This document shows positions 8,464 to 17,800 of a stretch of 19,533 nucleotides of DNA, piece after piece. Every line of letters begins with the position of its first letter. Position 1 is the stretch's first letter. The translations under genes were made by a program, and so were the position numbers. Source of the DNA: UBA7396 sp034675265 (GTDB lineage Bacteria > Patescibacteriota > Gracilibacteria > BD1-5 > UBA6164); assembly GCA_034675265.1 (NCBI GenBank), contig JAUCDK010000022.1, forward strand, positions 1 through 19,533, read 5' to 3'. Under the pieces are notes generated by a model. That model made no database searches. It saw only the letters and a list, made by a program, of their open reading frames with translations, and was not told the DNA's origin.

Positions 8464-9531
8464 ATGTTAGATGTTAAAAAAATTGAAGCAGCTATTAATC
8501 AAATTGCTTCTGAGAAAAAAATTCCAAAAGAAACTTTGGTTGATATTATTGAATCAGCCATCAAAACAGCATATAAAAAAGATTATGGTTCAAAAGATGA
8601 AAATGCAATTGTAAAATTGGATTTAGAAGCTGGAACTATTGAAATTACAGTTGAAAAAACTTTAGTAAAAGAAGTAACAAATCCTGCAACAGAAATCAGT
8701 TTTGATGAACTTGGAGAAGACGCAGAATGATATGAAGAATGAGAAATGATTGAAATCGATATGACAGACGAAGTATTAAATTCATCTCTTTGAGAATCAT
8801 TTTGAAGAATTGCATCTCAAGCAGCAAGACAAGTGATTATTCAAAAAATAGGAGATACTGAAAAACAAAAAATTTATGAATTATTTAAAGATAAAGTTGG
8901 ACAATCAATCAGTATGAAAGTGGTTATGATGGAATCAGGAAAAGCTATTTTTGATTATAATGGAAATCAAGTAATTCTTCCAAAATCAGAACAAGTTTCA
9001 AGAGATAATTATGTACCAGATGCAAGATTTTATATTTATGTTGCAGAAGCATCAGTTGATGAAAAACTTGGACCCAAAGTAGTGTTATCAAGAAAAAATA
9101 AAAATATTGTTCCATCAATATTTGCATTATATGCTCCAGAAATTTCAGATGGAACTATTTCAATAGATAATGTAGTAAGATATCCTTGAGTAAAAACAAA
9201 ACTTCTTGTATCAACAAATTATGAAGAAATTGATCCAGCAGGAAGTTTAATTGGGCAAAAATGAATTAGAGTTAAATCTGTTATGGAAGAACTTTCAGGA
9301 GAAAAAGTAGATATTATTGTTGATAATGGTAATATTGCTGAAATGATTTCAAAATCACTTACTCCAGCTCAAGTATTAAAAGTAGAAGTAAATGAAGAAA
9401 AAATGGAAGCAAAAGCATATATTCTTCCTTCTGAAAGAGCAAAAGCTATTGGTAAAAATGGGGTAAATATTAATCTAGCATCAAATTTAATTGGATATAA
9501 TATTTCACTTATAGAAGTGGAAGAAAAATAA
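8464..9531 (+). CDS. nusA: Transcription termination/antitermination factor NusA
   Basis: NusA binds RNA polymerase and nascent RNA and controls pausing, termination and antitermination. The 355-residue protein has the N-terminal polymerase-binding domain (MLDVKKIEAAINQIASEKKI onward, to about 125) and an S1 domain from GQSISMKVV (145) to VVLSRKN (206). KH1 carries GQKGIR (264) and KH2 carries IGKNGVNINLAS (329). There is no acidic repeat domain at the C-terminus, as in Gram-positive NusA. The start at 8464 matches the conserved N-terminus. The alternative ATG at 8404 would add 20 unusual residues, use a rare CGA Arg codon and overlap the predicted transcription start. It heads an operon with rplI and ruvX. 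Confidence 0.93.
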
Positions 9532-9574
9532 GAATTTATTCCATAATATTTTAATTTTTAAATATTTAATAAAA

Positions 9575-10015
9575 ATGAAAGTATTATTTTTAAAATTAGT
9601 TCCAAATGTGGGACATCCTTGAGAAATAAAAGAAATTAGTGATTCCTATGCAAGAAACTTTTTGATTCCAAAAGCTCTTGCCAAAAAACTCACTCCTGAA
9701 GAAGAAAAACAACTTCAAGCTCAAGAAAAAAAACAAGAAGAAGCAAGAAGAAATATTGTGCAAAACAAACATAAAATAATAGAAGCTTTGAATGGAAAAA
9801 CTATTGTTTTTAAAGCAAAAACTTTAGATAATGGAAAAATGTTTTGAGGAATTTGAGAGCACGATATTTTAGCAAGAATTTCAAAAGATTTTAAAATAGA
9901 TTTAGAAAAAAAACATATTGATATGTTAAACGGACATATTAAAAAACTTTGAAGCAAAGATATTTATGTAAAACTTTGAGATAGTATGGCTAAAATAACT
10001 ATAATTGTAGAATAA
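9575..10015 (+). CDS. rplI: 50S ribosomal protein L9
   Basis: L9 binds 23S rRNA and helps maintain translational fidelity. The 146-residue product has the N-terminal rRNA-binding signature VPNVGHPGEIKEISDSYA followed by RNFLIPK. A long charged connecting helix rich in Glu, Lys and Gln follows (about 40-75), then a C-terminal domain beginning at GKTIVFKAKT. This matches the usual 149-residue two-domain L9. The Gly of HPGE and others are UGA. It starts 43 bp after nusA with only an A/U-rich leader, and its UAA overlaps the ruvX ATG by one base (TAATG), so the two are translationally coupled. Confidence 0.94.
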
Positions 10016-10416
10016 TGAACTACTTAGCAATTGATTTATGAGATAAACGTTGTTGACTTGCGTACAGTAATTTAGGGTATATTTTTACCCTTCCTTTTGT
10101 ACCAAGAGTTGAAATAGTTTCAAAACTCAAAAAAATTATCATTGAGAAGGAAATTTCAAAAATTATTATTGGAATGCCTTATGATTTATATGGAGTAGAA
10201 AAAAAACAATTAGAGAAAACGAAAAAATTTTCTGAAAAATTGAAGGGAGATTTTCCTCAGTTGGAAATTATTGAAGTAGATGAAAGATTTACAACTTTTC
10301 AATCTCTTGATGTATTGAGTCAATTGTGAGAGAAAAATATTTCAGATAAAAAAGATAGTTTATCAGCGTATTTTATTTTAGAAACATATTTAGACAAAAT
10401 AAAAAACTCCTTTTAG
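10015..10416 (+). CDS. ruvX: RuvX/YqgF-type putative Holliday junction resolvase
   Basis: RuvX/YqgF is an RNase H-fold protein linked to Holliday-junction resolution and, in E. coli, to 16S rRNA 5'-end processing. The 133-residue product begins with the catalytic strand LAIDLGDKRCGLAYS (Asp7), both glycines from UGA. It continues with IIIGMPYDLYG, the central VDERFTT motif near residue 90, and closes with KKDSLSAYFILETYL, where the last catalytic Asp precedes SLSA. The length is normal. Its start overlaps the rplI stop, and its UAG stop lies inside the stem of the operon's terminator, so the last codons and the terminator share sequence. Confidence 0.92.
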
Positions 10417-10425
10417 GAGTTTTTT
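10401..10425. terminator. Bidirectional terminator overlapping the ruvX 3' end
   Basis: AAAAAACTCCT / AGGAGTTTTTT, 11 bp perfect with a TTT loop; the ruvX UAG is at 10414-10416, in the loop and right arm. A-runs and T-runs on either side let it serve ruvX and the convergent lipoprotein gene. Confidence 0.85.
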
Positions 10426-10439
10426 ATTTTACTGAAAAA

Positions 10440-10727
10440 TTATTCAGCAGTAGTTTCAACTGGAGTAACAACAGTAGCATCTCCATCAACGTTAACTTCA
10501 ACTTCTGGAGTAACTTCTGGAGTAACTTCTGGAGTAACTTCTGGAGTTACATCGATAACTTCTGGAGTTACTTCATTTTCAGGAGTAACAACAGTAGCAT
10601 CTCCATCAACGTTAACTTCAACTTCTGGAGTAACTTCTGGAGTAACAGTAGTATCTTCTTGAGTACCACAAGAAGCTAAACCTAACATAGCAACGAATGC
10701 TAAAGTAGCTAATAATTTTTTATTCAT
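10440..10727 (-). CDS. Small acidic lipoprotein with TPEV repeats
   Basis: A 95-residue protein with a lipoprotein signal peptide: MNKK, a hydrophobic stretch, and the lipobox LGLASC with the lipidated Cys at residue 20. The mature part is low-complexity and acidic, mostly tandem TPEV units and two copies of a VNVDGDATVVTP segment. I recognise no family. It has no UGA codon in frame and no Cys beyond the lipobox. It is monocistronic, convergent with ruvX and divergent from the PRC-barrel gene. A surface spacer or stalk-like lipoprotein is plausible but is inference. Confidence 0.8.
   Translation of the reverse strand: MNKKLLATLAFVAMLGLASCGTQEDTTVTPEVTPEVEVNVDGDATVVTPENEVTPEVIDVTPEVTPEVTPEVTPEVEVNVDGDATVVTPVETTAE
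10462..10646. repeat. 65-bp perfect direct repeat within the lipoprotein gene
   Basis: Bases 10462-10526 are identical to 10582-10646, offset by exactly 120 bp (40 codons). The lipoprotein therefore arose by internal in-frame duplication of a 40-residue block, with extra short TPEV repeats (12 bp) between the copies. Confidence 0.9.
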
Positions 10728-10774
10728 TTTTTTTAATTTTATGAATTAAAATATAATAATAATTGGCAGTCGTG

Positions 10775-10801
10775 ATTATAGATAAAAATGAGAAATATCA
10801 A
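10775..10801 (-). promoter_or_regulatory. Likely promoter of the lipoprotein gene
   Basis: On the minus strand a perfect TATAAT (10780-10775) is preceded by TTGATA (10801-10796) with a 15-nt spacer. The leader would be about 40 nt and contains an 8-bp inverted repeat, TTTTAATT/AATTAAAA (10731-10751). Confidence 0.45.
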
Positions 10802-10860
10802 TTTTAATGCTATTTACAAAGTTTATTTTTATGTTATATAATTATTGTTTTGCCTTTTAT

Positions 10861-10891
10861 TTGACATTAGTAGGAATAATAATAGTATAAG
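10861..10891 (+). promoter_or_regulatory. Likely promoter of the PRC-barrel/FecR-like operon
   Basis: A perfect TTGACA at 10861-10866 is followed by TATAAG at 10886-10891 (19-nt spacer). TAGTAT at 10883-10888 (16-nt spacer) is an alternative. The -10 assignment is uncertain. Confidence 0.45.
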
Positions 10892-10915
10892 AACATTTAT
10901 TAATGAATTATTTCT

Positions 10916-11467
10916 ATGAATAAAAGTTTTTTAAAAGATTTTCAATGAAAAAAAATTCAAAATGAATCTTGAGTTGATATATGAATCCTCTCTGGAATGC
11001 TCTTAGATATTGAACATCACAAAATTATTTGATGTATTTATAAAAAATGATTTTTACAATATAGATATTTTTTGTTTGATGATATATTAAAAGAAGAAAA
11101 TAATATTTATATTATTTCTGAAAAAGAGCAAAAGCAAGAATTTTATGAAATTGATGGAAAACAAGTGAAAAATGAAAATGGAAAAAATATATGATATGTT
11201 GATGATATTGAAATAAATCTTGTAAATAAATTACAATATATCTATATAAATAATGGATATAATCTTTCATTTGATAGAAAAAATATTTTGAAACGAAATA
11301 TTATAAAAATTTCACAAAAGGCTATTTTGGCATATGAGAAAGATTGTGTAGTCATACAAGAAAAACAGACTATAAAAGAAAATAAAAAAACACTTGAAAA
11401 TATTAGAAAAGTTTTTATAAATATACCTGAACCAAATTATAATCTTAATTTTAATAAATATGAATAG
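10916..11467 (+). CDS. PRC-barrel-like hypothetical protein
   Basis: A 183-residue protein without signal peptide or membrane helix. The second half contains GYVDDIEINLVNKLQYIYI, then NIIKISQKAIL, which resembles the PRC-barrel pattern (G-x-V-x-D, beta strands, final strand before I-x-V). The first half has a weaker, possibly second, barrel-like repeat starting at ILSGMLLDIEHHKI. PRC barrels occur as small adaptor domains in RNA-processing and photosynthetic proteins; no specific role can be assigned. It contains six UGA-Gly codons and one CGA Arg codon at 11294, rare in this window. It overlaps the next gene by 8 bp. Family assignment is moderate. Confidence 0.65.
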
Positions 11468-12866
11468 AAGATCATGAAATAATAAAAAAATTTTAAAAAC
11501 ATTTAAAGATTATTTAGTACCAATCTTTTTTGTTGTGGTTATTTTTATTTTTATATTAAATTACATTTTTTGAGGAGATTCAACGCCTGTTGAAACAACA
11601 GGAGATAATTCTTCTCTTTCTCTTACACTTTCTTCTCCTCAAACAGAAGCATATGTAGAATACACATGAGGAAATAAATCAAAAATAGAGTGAGATGTAT
11701 TACTTTATAAATCAGAAAAATTACAAGTAGCTTCAGAATCAGTAAAACTTTCAGAAGAATGAGTAACTTTTCACTTAAATAGATTGTGAGAACTAAGATT
11801 TAATGAAGACAAAACATTTACTCTTTATTCATCTGATTTATGGGGAGACACAAAAAAGGATATAAATATTGAAATGAGATATGCAAAAGTAAAAGCAATA
11901 AGTGGAAGTGTGTTTTCTCTTTCTCAAAATGAAGTTGCTAGTACAATATATGTAGTTTCAGGAACTATAGAGGTTCAAAATTTAGCATGAGCATCGACAG
12001 TATTAAAAAAATGAGAAAAATTAGTTATTATGAGAAATAACGCAAATGATAAAAATGCAGATTTAGCACTTTTAAAAGAGGTTATTGACGAATATATTAA
12101 AAATGAAGATTGGTTTTTAAAAAATAATTGAAATTTCTACCTTTCTCAAACAGAAGAAAGCAATACACAAACTTGAACTACTCAAACAGGTTCAACACAA
12201 GTAAGCACTTGATGAGGACAACAATCATATATAACATTTAATAATCTTTTTGATGATGCGGAAGTATCTGCAGATAAAACAGATATTATCGGAACTATTG
12301 TTGATGATAGAGTAGCAATTATAAATATTAATGGAAAAAGTGCAGATGTTGATACTGCAAATAAAACATTCTCGATTAAAGAAGTAAGCACTTCAGCAAG
12401 AGTAAATGATTTGGTTTATAAAATATATGATTCAAGCTCTACATTACTATACAAATGAGTTATGACTCTCCATAATTCAAAAGGATCTGGAAATACTACT
12501 ACTTCATGAGGAACTCCATCATGACTTGCACAAGTACAAAATTATCCAATTGCGTCATCTCCACTTTATCAAATACTTACTCCAAAACAAAATCCATATA
12601 CAACAACAGAAAATGTAGTAAGAATAGAATGAAATGTACCAGCAAGAACCGTTAAAAAAATTGTAATTAATGATTTTCAATTACAAAAATTTACAGCAAA
12701 TTCAACATATTGGCAATATTTTGCAAATAGTGAATTTGGAAATTTAAAACCAGGTGTAAATATTTATAAAATACAATTTTATTGAGAAGCAGATACAGTG
12801 GTATATGAAACAAACTTTACTATTATCAAAGAAGAAGAACAAACAACTCCTCCTTCTGCACAATAA
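11460..12866 (+). CDS. Membrane-anchored protein with FecR-like domain
   Basis: A 468-residue protein with a basic N-terminus, one membrane helix (about residues 21-38) and a long extracytoplasmic part. Residues about 140-200 (MRYAKVKAISGSVFSL to VLKKGEKLVIM) resemble the FecR domain: a beta-rich module with the V-x-x-x-SG-x-V pattern, a G-T-I-E-V strand and LKKGEKL. A Thr/Gln/Gly-rich linker near 240-260 separates it from a second beta-rich region (DIIGTIVDDRVAIININGKS) and a C-terminal domain resembling Ig-like beta sandwiches. It overlaps the PRC-barrel gene by 8 bp, so the two are probably translationally coupled. FecR in other bacteria is a periplasmic regulator of sigma factors, but the same fold is common in plain surface proteins; no sigma factor is next to it. 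Confidence 0.7.
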
Positions 12867-12895
12867 AAAAAGAATCTCTAAGAGATTCTTTTTTT
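12865..12895. terminator. Bidirectional terminator between the FecR-like and Cys-rich genes
   Basis: An almost fully palindromic element: AAAAAAAGAATCTCT, one A, then the exact complement ending in seven T. It starts at the UAA of the plus-strand gene and lies 13 bp before the stop of the minus-strand gene. Confidence 0.85.
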
Positions 12896-12907
12896 ATTGT
12901 TAGTTAT

Positions 12908-14566
12908 TTAGCTACATGTACAAGTAGCAACTTTTTGTTTACTACTTCCTATTTCATATGCAGATCTTCCATTGAGAGATGAGCTACATGCAGTTGTATT
13001 TGGGTCTATGTCAGTAGTTCATACTGGACCAAATACAGCGTGATATTGCCATTTACAAGAATTTCCTGTATTTGTACTTGTAGAAGAACAAGAAGTAAGA
13101 GAAGCAGATCAAGCAGAAATAATTTGATTTCCATAAAGAGCAAAAAATTCATAATTTCCAACTGGGAATTGATTTGCTTGTCCAGAAGTAACAATTCTAT
13201 TATTTCCACTCCATTCACTTGCAGTATAGTCTCTGAAATCAGAAGCACTTGTACAAGCAGAAGTTCCAGCAACTCTCGCACATCCTTTAGGTGGATTTGA
13301 TTTATCAACTCAGTCAAGAACAGCATACCAAGTTTGATTTACACAAGCAGAGCTTGATAAACTACTCATAGAATTTCAAATTTTTGTAGTAGGTGTTGGA
13401 GTCGTACCATTTTGTAAGTATATTTTTACAATACTGTTTTCCATTTTTACACCATCACAATATAAGTTTCCACTTGTTACTCTTGGAGTACATCCACTTG
13501 CACTTGCAATTGAATAACCTGATTTTTTTACTTGTAAAATATGTCACATTGCTGAAATTGGTGTGAAAGTTTCAGTAGTTTTTCCATTTGTATCAGTTGT
13601 ATAACTTCATACTACAGAAGTACTCATTCAAATTACTCCAATAACATCTACTCATACTCATGACATTGGTTGTTGAGTTGCATTGTCATAAACATATACA
13701 GTAAGCCCACTTCCAGCTGCTTTTGGTTCACAATTATTTTTTGCAGCATTTAATGTATATCCAGTTTTACAATCCCATGTACATCTTCATCATCCATTTG
13801 AATATTTCCAAGTCGTATTTGTGTCTGGTCCAACTACTACATTTGTAAATGGTCTTACATTTACTCCATTTCCTGTTGGTGGAAGAGTTCCAGTACAAGC
13901 TTCTACAGAAGTATTTGTATTGGTGTTTGTATTTGTATTGGTGTTTGTATTTGTATTGGTGTTTGTACTTGTTTCTCAACAATTTCATAATAATTGACAT
14001 AAGAAATTATCAACATCAATATTTGCATTTAATTGAGATTGTAAATTTTGTACTCCACTTAAAAGATAAGTAATCATTTCACTAATAGTTGTGTTTGATC
14101 TATATTTTTCAGAAAAAAGTTGGAGTTGTTTATTTAAAGAATTTAGAAGAGCTTCGTATTTAGTATCATTATTCATATCAGTTCTCATTTGAGACACTTT
14201 TACTAAAAATGCATCTAATTTTTCTTTATATGGGACATTGGTATAAGTAGTCATAGTAGATGTAGTAGTAACACTTGCTAATTGGCTTGTATTTGTTACA
14301 GCACAACTACTTGAGGCATCACATATAAAATAATAATATTTTCCATTATATGAGAAACAGTCACTTCTTGTATAACTTGAAAAATCTTTATTATATTTTG
14401 TTTTTATAGTAGTACATTCATTATTTGTACTAAATCAATCAGATAACACATTTCCTTGATTTATTTGTGCATCTAGTTGTGATTTTGAAATTTCTACATT
14501 TCATAATGAGATGAGAGGAACAAAAAGTAACCCTAGTAATATACATAATTGTTTCATTTTTTTCAT
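12908..14566 (-). CDS. Large secreted Cys-rich protein with a carboxypeptidase-regulatory-like domain
   Basis: A 552-residue exported protein. Two in-frame ATGs (14566 and 14557) precede a signal peptide, with the hydrophobic stretch LCILLGLLFVPLISL. A Cys-containing N-terminal region, an alpha-helical segment (about 110-190) and a TNTNTN linker follow. Next is one Cys module (WKYSNGGGRCTWDCKTGYTL) akin to the repeats in the protein at 1-1422. A beta-rich domain follows (GLTVYVYDNATQQPMSG ... TTDTNGKTTETF) with the pattern of carboxypeptidase-regulatory-like or CNA-B modules, in which a central variable loop is carried on an Ig-like fold. The C-terminal third is Ser/Thr/Cys-rich, ending KVATCTCS. 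Function unknown; an adhesin-like surface role is inference. It is divergently transcribed from the DUF1800-DUF1501 gene. Confidence 0.78.
13911..13964. repeat. Three perfect 18-bp tandem repeats (TNTNTN linker)
   Basis: Three identical copies of an 18-bp unit in the minus-strand gene encode a Thr-Asn linker. Because the unit is a multiple of three, copy-number change would alter linker length and keep the frame. Confidence 0.9.
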
Positions 14567-14663
14567 ATATTTGTAATAAATAATTTAAAATAAATTAGTT
14601 AAAGTAAAGGATTAATTTTTTTTATTTCATAGGCTTTTTAAATTACATAATAAAATATTACAT

Positions 14664-14692
14664 ATTCTATTATAATAGTATATTTATGTCAA
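14664..14692 (-). promoter_or_regulatory. Promoter of the secreted Cys-rich protein gene
   Basis: On the minus strand a perfect TTGACA (14692-14687), 17 nt, then TAGAAT (14669-14664). Predicted start near 14657, leaving about 90 nt of leader before the ATG. A palindromic ATTATAAT (14669-14676) adjoins the -10. Confidence 0.55.
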
Positions 14693-14724
14693 ATTTTTAT
14701 TTGAGAAATAGACGGATGAAAAAA

Positions 14725-14752
14725 TTGACAAATACTTGAAAAATACTATAAA
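14725..14752 (+). promoter_or_regulatory. Promoter of the DUF1800-DUF1501 gene
   Basis: A perfect TTGACA (14725-14730), a 16-nt spacer and TATAAA (14747-14752). The start near 14759 gives a leader of about 53 nt. The start codon is preceded by TTTAATAA and no purine-rich ribosome binding site. Confidence 0.65.
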
Positions 14753-14811
14753 TATATTATAAAAATCAAAATCAAAAAGAAAAATTTAATTGCTTTAATA
14801 ATTCACATAAT

Positions 14812-17800
14812 ATGAATAAACTTACTTGAATAAAAAAGATATTATCTACTCTTTTAATTGTTTCATTGTTTTTAAATTTTATATTTCCAATAGGGAATGC
14901 TTTAGATACAAATGGACTTTCAAGTCCATGGACATTAGAAAAAGCAGAGCATTTGGCTGGAAGAGCTTTGATAGGTGCAACGCCTGAAATGATTACGAAA
15001 TTATATAATGCAGGAAGTGCAAAAAATGCAGTAGATATATTATTTCCAAGTCAAAATGGTCCTGATAGAACACAATTTGAACAAAATTTTGAAAATTTTA
15101 AATGACCAAGTTTTAATGTAAGTGATACAAATGCGAATAGAAGAGCGTATGCGTTTCAATATTATGCAGATCCTTATGAAGCAAAAAGAAAATTATTTTG
15201 ACTTTTTGAAGATATATTTCCAGTAGATAGGGATGGTGCTTGAGCAACAAATATTAATTTCCCAGATATTGATAATCATTTTAAGATTTTATATGAAGAA
15301 TCTCTTTGAAACTATAAAAAAATGGTAAAAAGAGTATTATTTGATACAAAAAATCCAGAAAATAGTTTTGCAATGGGGAAATATTTAGATGTACTGAATG
15401 GACCAAATAAAAATCAACCAAATGAAAACTATGCAAGAGAACTTATGCAACTTTTTTTGATGTTAGAACATAAACCTTGGGAAGATTCAGAAACTCCTTG
15501 AGCAGTGAGAAATTATACAGAAGAAGATGTGGCTGCTTTGGCTCGTATTCTTACATGATTTAGATATTGAGAAGATAAAAAAGTATACTTTGATGAATCA
15601 TATCATAATACAGGAACATGAATTGTATTTTTATCATGAGCTTTAAAATCAGGAACAAGTTTTCCATTTTATGATACAGCAAGTGGAAGTATAGATAATA
15701 CAAAAATTACTCAACCAATTTGAGGAAATAACGGGCTTTGAGATAATATTCTTGACTATATTTTTTCAAAAAGAGAGTCTGAGATCGCATATTTTCTATC
15801 TTGGAGATTATTGAAGTATTATATAAATGATAAACCAACTCAAATAGAAATAGAAACTTTAGCAAATCAACTTATTAATAATAATTTTGATTTATTTCCA
15901 ACAGTAAAATGGTTGCTTTCGAGTGATATGATGTATACAGATGTTGCTATGAATTCAATAAGATATAAAAATCCAATTGAATTAATGATAGGAACTTTAA
16001 AAATTCTTCATTCAAAAGATCAAAATTTTGTGGTAGATCCATTACTAAATGATGCGGGATTTTTAACTACAGTTGATTGGACTCCATACAATCCAAGAAG
16101 TATTTTTGGAAGAGAAGGTTTTGATCATAATGAAGCATTTATGAATGCATATTTTCATAATCAATGGGTAACATATGCAACTAAAATAGCATTTACTACA
16201 GGAACTGGATATTATAATTTAGAAAATTTTATTCCACAAACCTATAATACAAATACGGGAATATTTGATGTAAAAACAAGTAAGACAAATACTTTTTCAG
16301 GAAATCTTTCTCTTGGGGCATTTTCTCTTTCTCTTGATCTTCCAACAGCTAGTTGAGCTGATGTTGCAAGCGAAACGGTTCAACTTCAAAGATCATCACT
16401 TCTTTTAGAGGATGCATTGTTACTTGAAGAAATAAATGAAGTGGAACAAATAGTTGAATTGTCAGGGTCTGAATTACCAGAAAATACACAATTACCATTA
16501 TCAGAAGTATCAGAAAACACTTCTTCTTGAGAAGTAACTAAATCAGAATCAGAAGAAATAAAACAAGAGATAAATGTACAAACTCAAGAACAAATTGTGG
16601 AAATACCAAAAGTTGTATCAGAAGATGTTATTATAGAAGAAAAAGTAGAGGAATCTTCAACAGAAACTCCAGAAGTAGTAGAAGAAATTTCTACTCAAAA
16701 ATCACAAGAAACAGAAAGTATTTCGCAAGATACCCCACTTCCTTCTGAATCAGTTGAAGTGAATGAAGAAATAATTTTACCAGAAGTAAAAGAGGAAACA
16801 AATAATGAAATTTCACTTTTGAAAAAAAGTTTTTCTCATTTATTTCCTGTAGCACACGCAAGTCAAATTCAAGAAAATACACTTTCTTTTTTAAGTGGAA
16901 CTATTGTTTTGCCGGATTTTTACATACAAACAGCTTCTTGAAAAATTAATTTAGAATGAAGTTTTGATGCTGAAAAATGAGTACTTACTATGTCTTCATG
17001 AAGTTTGGTAATTGGAAAACAAACATATAATTTTTGAACTTCAGTTATAACATTAGAAAAAGGATATAATTTTCATAGTGATATTTCCATTGCACAAATG
17101 TTTGAACAATTAGAAAAAAATCTCTATATTTGAAGAAAAATTCCAGAAACTGTGAAGGAAAAATTAGCAAATTTTCTTCAAGTAGATCAAAATGGTCTAT
17201 CAAGAACATTTTTACCAAATAATACAACATATAGAAATAAATACATAAGAGCTGTGATTTCTGTATTATTTTCACAACCAGAATTTCTACTTTTAAGTTG
17301 ATATGATAAACAAGATACCTGACTTGGTAGTTCTTGAAATACTCAAATCAAGGATAGTTCAAAAAAATTAATTATGATTGAATTGTATGGATGATACGAT
17401 TGGATTAATGGTGTGATTCCTAAAAATGAATATGAATATTATTCTCAAATTAGATGAAGTCTTGCGTATAAAAAAGAGGATTTAATAGAAATGTGAGATT
17501 TTTATGTAAATAAAGCATTTGAAAGTTTTCAATCATTTTATCAAAATGGAGACTTAAGAGTGGTAAATAGAGTTGGAACTCCAAATCATTCTCGTTGACA
17601 TGATACGGCAGCAATCCAAGTAGCAAGTCAAAAAGCAGTACAAACAATTTGAACTCCATGACTTATTTGAGAATTAATAAAATATGATGCAAATCCATTG
17701 AATAATATTGTTTTATGAACAAGTAGACCAGCTATTTATACAAATGGAAATTTTATAAATATTTGAGGAAATTCTATTTTGTATAGAACCAATGGAAGTA

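Noticed and set aside
13767..14073. Overlapping frames on both strands with KYKHQY or LYLYWC repeats
   Set aside because: They are out-of-frame readings of the 18-bp TNTNTN repeat inside the secreted protein gene.
17045..17659. Minus-strand hydrophobic frames suggesting membrane proteins
   Set aside because: They lie opposite the DUF1501 fusion gene; A+T-rich antisense reading yields Leu/Phe-rich sequences by composition alone.
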